Origin: Gaiellasilicea sp038324115
Lineage (GTDB): Bacteria; Actinomycetota; Thermoleophilia; Gaiellales; Gaiellaceae
Direction: 5' to 3'
DNA: 64,000 nucleotides
Assembly (NCBI GenBank): GCA_038324115.1
Contig: JBBQHQ010000001.1
Coordinates: 1-64,000 of the forward strand
This document shows positions 10,079-18,904 of the stretch, in pieces (within the stretch, counting starts at the first letter, position 1; every line of letters begins with the position of its first letter). Both the position numbers and the translations under genes were made by a program. Below the pieces are notes generated by a model. It made no database searches. It saw nothing but the letters and a program-made list of their open reading frames with translations, and had not been told where the DNA came from.

Positions 10079-11362
10079 GTGACGGAGAGCCGCCGCCCGA
10101 GGGCGGTGCTGGTCGTGACGGGCAGCGAGCTCGTCCGCGGCGAGCGCACCGACCTGAACGGGCCCTTCCTGGCGCGCTCCCTGCTGGCGCTCGGGGTCGA
10201 GCCGGCGCGGATCCAGATCGTGGGCGACGACGCGGCCGAGCTCGAGGCGGCGGTTCGCGAGGCCGTCGGGCACGCCGATCTCGTCGCGATCTCAGGCGGG
10301 CTCGGGCCGACGCACGACGACCGCACGGTCGAAGTCGTCGCCCGCGTCGCCGGGCTCGAACTGGAACTGAGACCCGAGCTCGAGGCCGAGATCGAAGGGG
10401 TGTCGCGCGCCGTCGCCGAGCGGATGAAGCGGCCGTACGCGGACTTCTCCGAGGGCGTCCGCAAACAGGCGACGCTCCCTGCCGGCGCCACCTCACTCGG
10501 CCTGGCCGGGACCGCCCCGGGGATGGTCGTCGAGGTGAACGGGACGCCGGTGGTGATTCTGCCGGGACCGCCTCCCGAACTGCAGCGGCTCTGGCCGAAC
10601 GCGCTCACGACAGAACCGGTCCGGCGCGTGCTCGACGGAGGCGAGCCGCCGCTCCGGCGGACGCTGCGCCTCTTCGGGACGGGCGAGTCGACTGTCGCGC
10701 GCGCCTTCGAGGAGGCGGGCGGCGACGGAGACGGAGTGGAGGTGACGATCTGCGCCCGCGACTTCGAGATCGTCGTCGAGGTGCTCGCGGAGCCGCGCGC
10801 CGAGCAACGCGCCGAGTCACTGACCGCCGGCCTGCGCGAGCGGCTCGGCCGCCATCTCTATTCGGAGGACGGTCGGGTCGTCGAGGAGGTCGTGCTCGAC
10901 CTCTGCCGGGCGCGGGGGCTGACGCTCGGAACTGCCGAGTCGTGCACCGGCGGGCTCGTGGCCGCGCGGCTGACCGCCGTGCCGGGCTTCAGCGACACCA
11001 CACTCGGCGGGATCGTCTCCTATTCGAACGCGATCAAGGTGCGCGAGCTGGACGTTCCGGAGGCGCTGATCGAGGAGCACGGCGCCGTCTCGGCCGAAGT
11101 GGCGGAGGCAATGGCACGCGGTGCCCGCGAGCGCCTCGGCGTGGACGTCGCGGTCGCCGTCACGGGTGTCGCGGGCCCCGGCGGCGGCACGGAGGAGAAG
11201 CCGGTCGGGCTCGTCTACTTCCACGCGATCACCCCGGATGCAAGCAGGGGCGCCTTCTTCAGCTTCCCCGGCGACCGCGACTCGATCCGGCGGCGCTCCG
11301 TCGTCGGCGCGCTCCATCTCGTCCGGCGCCTTTTGGAACGAAAGCTGCACGAAGACGTATGA
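10079..11362 (+). CDS. cinA: CinA-like protein (competence/damage-inducible, NMN deamidase domain)
   Basis: A 427-residue protein with the two classic CinA parts. Residues about 8-170 form the MoCF/molybdopterin-binding-like domain (VVTGSELVRGERTDLNG, SGGLGPTHDDRT), which in CinA proteins hydrolyses ADP-ribose. Residues about 265-420 form the PncC amidase domain (GTAESCTGGLVAARLT, GIVSYSNAIK, VTGVAGPGGG), which deamidates NMN for pyridine nucleotide salvage. GTG 10079 puts the conserved first strand at residue 8. The position upstream of recA is a conserved arrangement in many Gram-positive bacteria. I see no DinR/LexA-type box upstream. Confidence 0.95.
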   Translation: MTESRRPRAVLVVTGSELVRGERTDLNGPFLARSLLALGVEPARIQIVGDDAAELEAAVREAVGHADLVAISGGLGPTHDDRTVEVVARVAGLELELRPELEAEIEGVSRAVAERMKRPYADFSEGVRKQATLPAGATSLGLAGTAPGMVVEVNGTPVVILPGPPPELQRLWPNALTTEPVRRVLDGGEPPLRRTLRLFGTGESTVARAFEEAGGDGDGVEVTICARDFEIVVEVLAEPRAEQRAESLTAGLRERLGRHLYSEDGRVVEEVVLDLCRARGLTLGTAESCTGGLVAARLTAVPGFSDTTLGGIVSYSNAIKVRELDVPEALIEEHGAVSAEVAEAMARGARERLGVDVAVAVTGVAGPGGGTEEKPVGLVYFHAITPDASRGAFFSFPGDRDSIRRRSVVGALHLVRRLLERKLHEDV

Positions 11363-11448
11363 CCTCGCGGGCTACGTTGCCCTCATGCCGTCCGACCGCC
11401 CTGCTTTCCTTATCTGTCCCAATCGTTGTGCGTTAGGAGGATGAGCGG

Positions 11449-12531
11449 ATGAACCGCGAGGAAGCTCTCGACGTCGCCCTCGGGCAGATCGAGCGTCAGT
11501 TCGGAAAGGGCTCGGTCATGAAGATGAGCGACTCGGCCCAGGTGTCGATCGGAGCCGTCTCGACGGGCTCGCTCTCGCTCGACCTCGCGCTCGGGATCGG
11601 TGGCCTGCCCCGCGGACGGGTCGTGGAGGTCTTCGGCCCGGAGAGCTCCGGGAAGACGACCCTCGTCTACCACGTGATCGCCGAGGCCCAGCGCCGCGGC
11701 GGGATCTGCGCCTTCATCGACGCCGAGCACTCGATGGACCCGTCCTACGCCAAGGCGATCGGCGTCAACGTGGACGAGCTCCTCGTCTCGCAGCCCGACA
11801 CGGGCGAGCAGGCGCTCGAGATCACGGAGCTGCTCGTCCGCTCCGGGGCGCTCGACGTCGTCGCGGTCGACTCCGTCGCCGCCCTGACGCCGAAGGCCGA
11901 GATCGAAGGCGAGATGGGGGATACCCATGTCGGCCTCCAGGCCCGCCTGATGAGCCAGGCGCTGCGCAAGCTCGCCGGCACGCTCAACCGCACCGACACG
12001 ATCTGCCTCTTCACGAACCAGCTCCGGGAGAAGATTGGGGTCATGTTCGGCAGCCCGGAGACGACTCCCGGCGGCCGGGCGCTCAAGTTCTACTCGTCGG
12101 TCCGGCTGGACATCCGGCGGATCGAGACCCTCAAGGACGGCGCCGAGGCCTACGGCAACCGGGCCCGCGTCAAGGTGGTCAAGAACAAGGTCGCGCCGCC
12201 CTTCAAGCAGGCCGAGTTCGACATCATCTACGGCCAGGGGATCTCCTGGGAGGGCACCGTCCTCGAGGTGGGGATCGAGCGGAAGATCGTCCAGAAGTCC
12301 GGCTCGTACTTCAGCTTCGGCGACGAGCGGCTGGGCCAGGGGCGCCAGAACGCCTCCGCGTTCCTCAAGGAGCATCCGGACGTCGTCCAGCAGATCCTTG
12401 CCCGGATCCAGGCCGAGGCGCCTGCCGACCAGATCGTCTCCGCGCGGCTCCTGCCGAGCATCGCGGCCGAGCAGGCCGCCGCGGCTGTGGACGAGCAGAT
12501 CGTCGGGGACGCCAAGGCGTCCGCGGCCTAG
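11449..12531 (+). CDS. recA: Recombinase RecA
   Basis: A 360-residue RecA. ATG 11449 follows a near-perfect ribosome site (TTAGGAGG, 11433-11440). Walker A is GPESSGKTT with Lys-69, the Walker B strand is DVVAVDSVAALTPKAE, and loop L2 contains TNQLREKIGVMFGSPETTPGG. The C-terminal tail is short and Ala-rich rather than strongly acidic. It performs strand exchange and would activate LexA cleavage, but I find no actinobacterial SOS palindrome in the 86 bp upstream. recX follows directly on the stop codon. Confidence 0.98.
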   Translation: MNREEALDVALGQIERQFGKGSVMKMSDSAQVSIGAVSTGSLSLDLALGIGGLPRGRVVEVFGPESSGKTTLVYHVIAEAQRRGGICAFIDAEHSMDPSYAKAIGVNVDELLVSQPDTGEQALEITELLVRSGALDVVAVDSVAALTPKAEIEGEMGDTHVGLQARLMSQALRKLAGTLNRTDTICLFTNQLREKIGVMFGSPETTPGGRALKFYSSVRLDIRRIETLKDGAEAYGNRARVKVVKNKVAPPFKQAEFDIIYGQGISWEGTVLEVGIERKIVQKSGSYFSFGDERLGQGRQNASAFLKEHPDVVQQILARIQAEAPADQIVSARLLPSIAAEQAAAAVDEQIVGDAKASAA

Positions 12532-13122
12532 ATGAAGACGGTGACCGCGCTCCGGGCCGCGAGCCCGGGGCGCGTCGCCGTCGAACTCGACGGCGAACGC
12601 TGGCGGACGCTGCCCCTCGAGGCCGTCGTCCGCGCCCGGCTCTCACCGGGCCGGCCGCTGGAGCGCGGCACGGCCCGCACGCTCGCGCGGGAGGTCAGGC
12701 GACTGCGGGCGCTCGACGTGGCCGGCCGCGCGTTGCGCTCACGCGACCGCTCCGTCGCCGAGGTCGAGCAGCGTCTGCAGGCTCGTGGGATCGCACCCGG
12801 TGAGCGAGGGCGCGCGCTCGACACGCTCTCCTCCGCCGGCCTGCTCGACGATCGCCGCGTCGCCCTGACCAGAGCGCGTGGGCTCGCCGAGCGCGGCTCG
12901 GGCGACGCCCTGATCCGCTTCGATCTCGAGCAGCGGGGGATCGACGCGGAGACGATCGAGGCGGCGGTCGCGGCGCTCGAGCCGGAACCGGCCCGAGCCC
13001 GCCGGATCGTCGAGCGGCGCGGGGTGGGGGCGAAGACCGTCCGGTACCTCGTGTCGAAGGGATTCGGCGAGGACGCCGTCGAGAGCGCCGTTGCGGCAGA
13101 CCTCGGCGACGCGGTAGGATGA
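12532..13122 (+). CDS. recX: RecX, RecA filament regulator
   Basis: A 196-residue RecX, starting with ATG immediately after the recA TAG, so the two are certainly co-transcribed. The three-helix repeat modules are visible: ALRSRDRSVAEVEQRLQARG, then AGLLDDRRVALTRARGLAERG with RFDLEQRGID, and the C-terminal RRIVERRGVGAKTVRYLVSKGF. About 55 extra residues precede the first repeat, with a beta-like segment (VAVELDGERWRTL) common in actinobacterial RecX proteins. RecX binds in the RecA filament groove and restrains its activity. Confidence 0.9.
   Translation: MKTVTALRAASPGRVAVELDGERWRTLPLEAVVRARLSPGRPLERGTARTLAREVRRLRALDVAGRALRSRDRSVAEVEQRLQARGIAPGERGRALDTLSSAGLLDDRRVALTRARGLAERGSGDALIRFDLEQRGIDAETIEAAVAALEPEPARARRIVERRGVGAKTVRYLVSKGFGEDAVESAVAADLGDAVG
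13091..13120 (+). promoter_or_regulatory. Candidate promoter inside the recX end, for RNase Y
   Basis: TTGCGG (13091-13096) and TAGGAT (13115-13120) are separated by 18 bp at the very end of recX. A transcript from here would start near 13127 and carry a leader of about 235 nt before rny. The leader (13123-13363) has no gene; it contains T-rich patches near 13140-13165 and the ribosome site ACCAGGAGGTG just before the rny start. Confidence 0.45.
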
Positions 13123-13363
13123 GCGGGCTTCCATCTGACGTTTTTGCTGCATAGCTGCGTTTTTCCGAAACCTTGCAAAACCTGAATCCTCGCGATCCCA
13201 CCTCGATCCCTTCCGGTGCCCTGAAGGAGACGCTGGAGCTCGCGTAGCGACGCGACGAGACCGGAGCGCGGCCGCGCAGGCCGAGCGCCGGATGTGAGCA
13301 CGCGGCACTCAGCGGACAGCGCTGGGACCGCACCAAACGACCTTCACCAGGAGGTGCGGCGGG

Positions 13364-14863
13364 ATGCTCACGCTCATTGCGGCTCTCAGCGGGATCGGAG
13401 TCGGGGTCGCCCTTGCGTCGGCGCTGCTGCTCCTCCGCAGCCGCTCGCGCGTCCACGTCGCCGAGCGGGAGGCCGAGGCGATCCGGCGCGAGGCGCTGAT
13501 CGAGGCCCGCGAGCAGGCCGTCTGGCACCGCGCCGAGATCGAGGACGAGGTCCGGGCCCGGCGCGAGCAGGTCGCGACGGTCGAGGAGCGCGCCCAAGTC
13601 CAGGAGCTCGAGGCCGAGCGCCGGCTGCTCGACGTGGAGCGGCGCGAGCAAGGCCTGAGCGACCGTGAGGTGCACGTCCGCACCCTCCAGGAGGAATCCA
13701 AGGCGGCGCGGGACGAGGCGACGCAGGTGCTCGAGCGTGCCGCGGGCCTCACCGTGGCCGAGGCGAAGCACCACCTGCTCGAGCGCTCCGAGGACCTGAT
13801 CCGCCACGAGCTCGCCCGCACCGTCCGCCAGCTCGACGAGGAGGCACGGACCGAAGCCCGGCGCCGCGCCAGGAACCTCGTCGCCGACGCCTTGCAGCGT
13901 GTCGCCGCGAGCCATACCGCAGAGACGACAGTCAGCGTGGTCGAGCTGCCCTCCGACGACATGAAGGGGCGGATCATCGGCCGGGAGGGCCGCAACATCC
14001 GTGCGCTCGAGCACCTCACCGGCGTCGACTTCATCATCGACGACACCCCGCAGGCGGTCGTCCTGTCCTCTTTCGACGGCATCCGCCGCGAGATCGCGAA
14101 GATGACCCTGGAGAAGCTCGTCGAGGACGGCCGGATCCATCCCGCCCGGATCGAGGAGATGTATTACGGCGCCAAGGCGGAGCTGGAGGAGCACATTCGG
14201 CTCGCGGGCGAGCAGGCGGTGTTCGAGGCGAACTGCGGCGACGTCCACGAGGAGCTCGCCAGGGTCCTCGGACGGCTCCGCTACCGCACGAGCTACGGCC
14301 AGAACGTGCTCAAGCACACGCTCGAGGTCGTCCATCTCGCCGGTGTGATGGCGAGCGAGTTGGGCGCGAGCGTGAAGACGGCGAAGCGGGCCGCCCTTCT
14401 GCACGACCTCGGCAAGGCGATGACCCACGAGGTCGAGGGCTCGCACGCCGCCATCTCAGCCCAGTGGGCGAAGCGCCACGGCGAGAGTCAGGGCGTCGTC
14501 CACGCGATCGAGGCTCACCACCACGAGATCGAGCCGCAGACCGTCGAGGCGGTGCTCCTGATCGCCGCCGACGCGATCTCTGCCTCGCGGCCGGGTGCCC
14601 GGGGCGAGAGTCTCGAGCACTACATCAAGCGTCTCGGCGCGCTCGAGGAGATCGCCACCCGGAAGCGCGGCGTCGCGAAGGCCTACGCGCTCCAGGCAGG
14701 GCGCGAGATCCGCGTCATGGTCGAGCCGACCGAGATCGACGACGAGGCTGCGATCCTGCTCTCCCACGAGATCGCCCGAGAGATCGAAGACCAGCTCGAG
14801 TACCCGGGCCAGGTGAAGGTGATCGTGATCCGCGAGAGCCGCGCGATCGAAGTCGCGAAGTAA
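13364..14863 (+). CDS. rny: Ribonuclease Y
   Basis: A 499-residue RNase Y, the membrane-anchored endoribonuclease that starts mRNA decay. One N-terminal membrane helix (about 2-24) is followed by a long charged coiled coil (about 30-170), a KH domain with the GxxG loop in IIGREGRN near 203-210, and an HD domain with the metal pair His347-Asp348 (HDLGK) and a later AHHHE segment. ATG 13364 follows AGGAGGTG. The length is normal for the family. It is the first gene after a long leader, which could allow self-regulation by RNA cleavage, though that is inference. Confidence 0.96.
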   Translation: MLTLIAALSGIGVGVALASALLLLRSRSRVHVAEREAEAIRREALIEAREQAVWHRAEIEDEVRARREQVATVEERAQVQELEAERRLLDVERREQGLSDREVHVRTLQEESKAARDEATQVLERAAGLTVAEAKHHLLERSEDLIRHELARTVRQLDEEARTEARRRARNLVADALQRVAASHTAETTVSVVELPSDDMKGRIIGREGRNIRALEHLTGVDFIIDDTPQAVVLSSFDGIRREIAKMTLEKLVEDGRIHPARIEEMYYGAKAELEEHIRLAGEQAVFEANCGDVHEELARVLGRLRYRTSYGQNVLKHTLEVVHLAGVMASELGASVKTAKRAALLHDLGKAMTHEVEGSHAAISAQWAKRHGESQGVVHAIEAHHHEIEPQTVEAVLLIAADAISASRPGARGESLEHYIKRLGALEEIATRKRGVAKAYALQAGREIRVMVEPTEIDDEAAILLSHEIAREIEDQLEYPGQVKVIVIRESRAIEVAK

Positions 14864-14895
14864 ACGACCGTCCTCTTCTGCCGGCAGCCGCGACC

Positions 14896-14923
14896 GTGAC
14901 GGCGCTCTGGCCGGGGCTAGACT
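14896..14923 (+). promoter_or_regulatory. Promoter for leaderless miaB mRNA
   Basis: GTGACG (14896-14901) and TAGACT (14918-14923) are spaced by 16 bp. ATG 14933 lies only 9 nt after the -10 box, and there is no ribosome site, so the transcript has almost no leader. Confidence 0.5.
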
Positions 14924-14932
14924 GACGCCGCG

Positions 14933-16252
14933 ATGAAGCGCTACTTCGTCACGACCTTCGGGTGCCAGATGAACGCTCACGACTCGGAGCGGATCAAGGG
15001 CATGCTCGAGTCGCTCGGCCTCGGCGAGGCGACCGCGCAGGACGAGGCCGACGTCCTCGTCTTCAATACCTGCACGATCCGGGAGAAGCCGGACACGAAG
15101 CTCGCGGCCTACCTCGGCGACGCGGGCGCCCGCAAGAGGCAGAACCCCGACCTCGTCGTCGCGGTTGGCGGCTGCTACGCCGAAGCGCAGCAGAACCGGA
15201 TCTTCGAGCTCTATCCCCAGGTGGACGTCGCCTTCGGCCCCGGCTCGATCCCGCACCTCGGCGAGTGGCTCGGCGCGGGTGGGAACGCACCGCCGGGCCG
15301 TTTCGGCACCCACGAGCACTTCGCCGGCCACCTGCCCGCGCACCGGGAGCGCCCCTTCCAGGCCTGGGTCCAGATCTCGATGGGCTGCAACTCCAAGTGC
15401 GCCTACTGCATCGTCCCGGCAGTGCGTGGGCGTGAGCAGAGCCGCCGCCCGGGCGACGTGCTCGCAGAGGTGACGCAGCTTGCCTCCGACGGGGTCAAGG
15501 AGGTCACGCTGCTCGGCCAGAACGTCAACTCGTGGGGCCGCGACCTGCGCCCCGAGCTGGAGATCGAGTTCGGGGAGCTGCTCCGGGCCTGCGACGCGGT
15601 CGACGGGATCGAGCGGATCCGCTTCACCAGCCCACACCCGAAGGACTTCCGCGAGCCTGTGATCGCCGCGATGGCCGACTGTGCCGCCGTCTGCGAGCAG
15701 ATCCACCTGCCGCTCCAGTCGGGCTCGTCTCGGCTGCTCAAGGCGATGCGGCGCACGTACGACCAGGGCCGGTATCTCGAGCTCGTCGCCCGGCTCCGGG
15801 ACGCGATCCCCGACCTTGCGCTCGGCACGGACGTGATCGTCGGCTTCCCCGGCGAGACCGAGGAGGACTTCGTGCAGACGCTCGAGGTGGTCGAGGCGGT
15901 GCGCTTCGACAGCGCCTTCACGTTCATCTATTCCCCGCGGCACGGGACCGAGGCGGCCGCGCTGCCCGACCAGGTTCCGGAGCCGGTCAAGCACGAGCGG
16001 CTGGAGCGGCTCGTCGAGGTCGTGCAGCGAATCGCCTCCGAGCGGAACGCGGAACGCGTGGGCCGGACGGAGGAGGTGCTCGTCGAGGGCGCGAGCCGCA
16101 CCGACAAGCGCTCGCTGCGCGGACGGACGCGGCGGAACACGACCGTCGTCTTCACCGGCGACGCGCTGCCGGGCGAGCTCGTCGACGTGGTGATCGACGG
16201 GGCCACCTCGACGACCCTGCGCGGGGCCCAGCGGACGGCGGTCGCGGCGTGA
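14933..16252 (+). CDS. miaB: tRNA-2-methylthio-N6-isopentenyladenosine synthase MiaB
   Basis: A 439-residue radical-SAM methylthiotransferase acting on i6A37 in tRNAs that read codons starting with U. The N-terminal UPF0004 domain has its three cluster cysteines at 11, 47 and 81 (FGCQMN, NTCTIRE, VGGCYAE). The radical-SAM motif is Cys152-x3-Cys156-x2-Cys159 (GCNSKCAYCIVP). A C-terminal TRAM domain of about 65 residues closes the protein. It sits two genes before miaA, whose isopentenyl product is its substrate, so the two steps of one modification share an operon. The stop overlaps the next gene (GTGA). Confidence 0.96.
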   Translation: MKRYFVTTFGCQMNAHDSERIKGMLESLGLGEATAQDEADVLVFNTCTIREKPDTKLAAYLGDAGARKRQNPDLVVAVGGCYAEAQQNRIFELYPQVDVAFGPGSIPHLGEWLGAGGNAPPGRFGTHEHFAGHLPAHRERPFQAWVQISMGCNSKCAYCIVPAVRGREQSRRPGDVLAEVTQLASDGVKEVTLLGQNVNSWGRDLRPELEIEFGELLRACDAVDGIERIRFTSPHPKDFREPVIAAMADCAAVCEQIHLPLQSGSSRLLKAMRRTYDQGRYLELVARLRDAIPDLALGTDVIVGFPGETEEDFVQTLEVVEAVRFDSAFTFIYSPRHGTEAAALPDQVPEPVKHERLERLVEVVQRIASERNAERVGRTEEVLVEGASRTDKRSLRGRTRRNTTVVFTGDALPGELVDVVIDGATSTTLRGAQRTAVAA

Positions 16253-17274
16253 GGATCCTTGTCACCGGCTCATCGGGCCAGATCGGGACAAATCTCGCCC
16301 TCCGGCTCCAGGTGGAGGGGCATCACGTCTTCGGGATCGACAAGCGCCAGAACGCCTGGCTCGACGGGGACGAGTTCCGCTACCTGCTCCAGGATCTCTC
16401 GGGGCACTACCCGGCGTTCCCCGGCGGGATCGGCGGCGTCGAGTACCCCGAGGTCGACCTCGTGGTCCACCTGGCGGCGCACGCCAAGGTGCACCAGCTC
16501 GTCGCCGAGCCGCACCGGGCGCTGGAGAACCTGATGATGACGTTCAACGTCCTCGAGTTCTGCCGGCAGCAGGGCCTTCCGATCGTCTTCTCCTCGACGC
16601 GGGAGGTCTACGGCGACGTCCATCGCTTCGAGGGCTACGCCGAGGCGACCGCTGACTTCGCTTTTACGGAAAGCCCGTACTCGGCCTCGAAGATCGCGAG
16701 CGAGGCGTTCATCTACGCCTACGCACGCTGCTACGACCTGCGCTACCTCGCCTTCCGCTTCTCGAACGTCTATGGGCGCTACGACAACGATCTACACCGG
16801 ATGACCCGCGTCCTGCCACTCTTCATCCACCGGACGCTGCGCGGCGAGTCCGTGACCGTCTACGGGCCGGACAAGGTGCTCGACTTCACCTACGTGGACG
16901 ACTGCGTGGACGGGATCGTCCGCGGAATCGAGGCGCTTGCGGCCGGGTCGGTCTCGAACGAGACGATCAACCTCGCCTACGGGGAGGGGAACACGCTCGT
17001 CCGCGCTGCGGAGCTGATCGCGGCCGCCGTCGGCGTCGAGCCCCAGATCGAGACGGCGCCCGCGCGGCTCGGCGAGGTGACCCGGTACGTCGCGGACATC
17101 AGCAAGGCGCACGACCTGCTCGGCTGGCAGCCCCGGACCCCGCTCGACCTCGGCATCCCCGCGTCGGTCGAGTGGTTCCGCTCCCATCGCCAGGCGCACC
17201 CGGACGAGGAGCGCGTCGTCGAGAGCGAGGGCGCCGGCGCGGGCTGGAAGACGCTCGCCACCGACCCGGCCTGA
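16249..17274 (+). CDS. NAD-dependent epimerase/dehydratase (extended SDR)
   Basis: A 341-residue extended short-chain dehydrogenase/reductase of the nucleotide-sugar epimerase type. The N-terminal cofactor motif is TGSSGQIG at about 6-13. The catalytic Ser/Thr and YxxxK are in FSSTREVYGD and PYSASKIASE, and NVYGRYDNDLHRMTRVLP is in the substrate region. GTG 16249 overlaps the miaB stop. It lies between miaB and miaA with no evident link to tRNA modification, so it is probably a passenger in the operon. UDP-glucose 4-epimerase or GDP-sugar epimerase/dehydratase activity are both possible. The last 20 residues (after WFRSHRQ) are a polar extension. Confidence 0.85.
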   Translation: MRILVTGSSGQIGTNLALRLQVEGHHVFGIDKRQNAWLDGDEFRYLLQDLSGHYPAFPGGIGGVEYPEVDLVVHLAAHAKVHQLVAEPHRALENLMMTFNVLEFCRQQGLPIVFSSTREVYGDVHRFEGYAEATADFAFTESPYSASKIASEAFIYAYARCYDLRYLAFRFSNVYGRYDNDLHRMTRVLPLFIHRTLRGESVTVYGPDKVLDFTYVDDCVDGIVRGIEALAAGSVSNETINLAYGEGNTLVRAAELIAAAVGVEPQIETAPARLGEVTRYVADISKAHDLLGWQPRTPLDLGIPASVEWFRSHRQAHPDEERVVESEGAGAGWKTLATDPA

Positions 17275-18152
17275 TGACCCGGGGCCTCGCGCCCCCGCGC
17301 GTCCTCGCGCTCTTCGGCCCGACGGCGTCCGGGAAGACGGCGGTCGCCGAGGAGCTCGCACGCCGGATCCCCGCCGAACTCGTCTCGGCCGACTCGATGC
17401 AGCTCTATCGCGGCCTGCCGATCCTCACGAACCAGGGAGCGGGCCGGCTCGTGGGGATCTGGCCGCTCGACCGGCAGGGCTCGGTGGCCGAATACGGCCG
17501 GCTCGCGCATGCGGAGATCGACGCGGCGCTCGCCGCCGGCCGCACGCCGATCGTCGTCGGCGGCTCCGGGCTCTACCTCCGTGCGGCGCTGAGCGACGTC
17601 GAGATCCCGCCTGCCGTCGACGCGACCGACCGCGCCGAGTGGGAGCGGGCCTACACCGAGCTGGGGGCCGAGCACGTCCACGGGCTCCTGCGTGAGCGCG
17701 ACGCGCGGGCGGCCGCCCAGGTGCATCCGAACGACCGCAAGCGGGTGATCCGGGCGCTCGAGCTCCACGCCGCCGGGGCTACGCTCGTCCCGGAGGTGTC
17801 GCGCCTCTGGACCGACGAGACCCGTCACCCGACCGTCATCTTCGGCCTCGAGGTGCCCGCAGACGTGCTCGAGCGCCGGATCCGGGCCCGCACCGCCGAG
17901 ATGTTCGAGCGCGGCGTGGTCGAGGAGGCCGCGGCGGCGGGCGAGGTGGTACCCGAGGTGCTCGGGCTGGAGGCGGTCCAGACGCTGTCGCGGCCGGAGG
18001 CGGAGGAGGCGATCGCGGTCGCCACGCGCCGGCTCGCCGCCTACCAGCGGAAGTGGCTGCGCCGGATCCCGGGAATCGTCAGGATCGAAGGCGACCGGCC
18101 GGCGGAGGAGGTGGCAGATGCGATTCTCGAAGTGGCACGCGCACGGCAATAG
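17274..18152 (+). CDS. miaA: tRNA dimethylallyltransferase MiaA
   Basis: A 292-residue MiaA, which transfers dimethylallyl from DMAPP to A37 of tRNA. The P-loop is GPTASGKT (15-22). SADSMQLYRGLPILTN is the DSxQ/Y motif region, and VVGGSGLYLRAAL is the conserved substrate segment. The C-terminal part has the expected KRVIRALE and YQRKWLRRIPG stretches. ATG 17274 overlaps the previous stop (TGATG). Its last 35 bp overlap dapF. The substrate DMAPP comes from the MEP pathway, two steps of which (dxr and ispG) are also in this window. Confidence 0.95.
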   Translation: MTRGLAPPRVLALFGPTASGKTAVAEELARRIPAELVSADSMQLYRGLPILTNQGAGRLVGIWPLDRQGSVAEYGRLAHAEIDAALAAGRTPIVVGGSGLYLRAALSDVEIPPAVDATDRAEWERAYTELGAEHVHGLLRERDARAAAQVHPNDRKRVIRALELHAAGATLVPEVSRLWTDETRHPTVIFGLEVPADVLERRIRARTAEMFERGVVEEAAAAGEVVPEVLGLEAVQTLSRPEAEEAIAVATRRLAAYQRKWLRRIPGIVRIEGDRPAEEVADAILEVARARQ

Positions 18153-18885
18153 CTATCTCCTCGTCGAGCGGGAGGAGCTCGGCCGCCCGCTCACCGACGC
18201 CCAGGCCCGACGCCTCTGCGATCCGCGGACGGGAGTCGGCTCCGACGGCGTGCTCGAGGTGGTCTCGGCGGACCGGCAGCGGATCGAGATCGTGATCTGG
18301 AACCCGGACGGCACCGTCGCCGAGTTCTCCGGCAACGGCACCCGCATCGCCGCCGCCTGGGCGCTGCGCGACGGCGGAGAGCACGTGACGGTCGAAACCG
18401 CGGGCCGCTCCTACGTCGCGACCGTCCGCGGCAACCTGATCGAGATGGAGGTGGGGCCCGTCGCCGTCCGCGAGACCGAGACGATCGAGCTCCAGACCGA
18501 GCGGCTCGAGGTGACGCGGGTCTCCGTCGGCAACCCGCACGCCGTTCTCCGGACGGACGGCGGCCGGAAGGAGCTGCTCCGGCTGGGGCCGATCGTCGAG
18601 ACGCACGAGCGCTTCACCGAGCGCACGAACGTTCAGTTCGTCCGCGTCACCGGCGCGAGCGAGCTCGACGTGCTCGTCTGGGAACGGGGCGCGGGGGAGA
18701 CGAGCGCCTCGGGGTCGAGCGCGGTCGCCGCAGCCGCGGTCGCGATCGTGGCGGGTTGGGCGGAGAGCCCGGTGACCGTCCGGATGCCCGGGGGTGAGCT
18801 GCTCGTCGCGCTGGACGAGGAGAACCGCGCCACCCTCACGGGTCCGGCGGAGCAGATCTGCGTGGGCGAGACTTTGTGTTTCTGA
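18118..18885 (+). CDS. dapF: Diaminopimelate epimerase-like protein with both catalytic Cys replaced by Ser
   Basis: A 255-residue DapF fold protein, with HAHGNSYLLVE at the N-terminus, two pseudo-symmetric halves, and LVWERGAGETSASGSS in the second half. DapF needs a cysteine in each half: one just before GNG and one in the ERGxGETxACGTG segment. Here both are serine (Ser71 in FSGNGTR and Ser198 in SASGSS), and the bases are unambiguous. It remains next to dapD-dapC-dapE, so a role in DAP metabolism is likely. It may be a Ser-using epimerase, a very slow one, or a protein with a changed reaction. ATG 18118 lies within miaA. Confidence 0.85.
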   Translation: MRFSKWHAHGNSYLLVEREELGRPLTDAQARRLCDPRTGVGSDGVLEVVSADRQRIEIVIWNPDGTVAEFSGNGTRIAAAWALRDGGEHVTVETAGRSYVATVRGNLIEMEVGPVAVRETETIELQTERLEVTRVSVGNPHAVLRTDGGRKELLRLGPIVETHERFTERTNVQFVRVTGASELDVLVWERGAGETSASGSSAVAAAAVAIVAGWAESPVTVRMPGGELLVALDEENRATLTGPAEQICVGETLCF

Positions 18886-18896
18886 AACACAAAGTC
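18870..18896. terminator. Bidirectional terminator between dapF and dapD
   Basis: A perfect 13-bp inverted repeat (GACTTTGTGTTTC and GAAACACAAAGTC) around one central base. It overlaps the dapF stop (18883-18885) and sits 9 bp from the dapD stop on the other strand. It is AT-rich compared with its surroundings and serves two convergent operons. Confidence 0.8.
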
Positions 18897-18904
18897 GCTT
18901 CGGC

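Noticed and set aside
11363..11448. Expected SOS box upstream of recA
   Set aside because: No TCGAAC-N4-GTTCGA or similar palindrome is present, so LexA control is not claimed.
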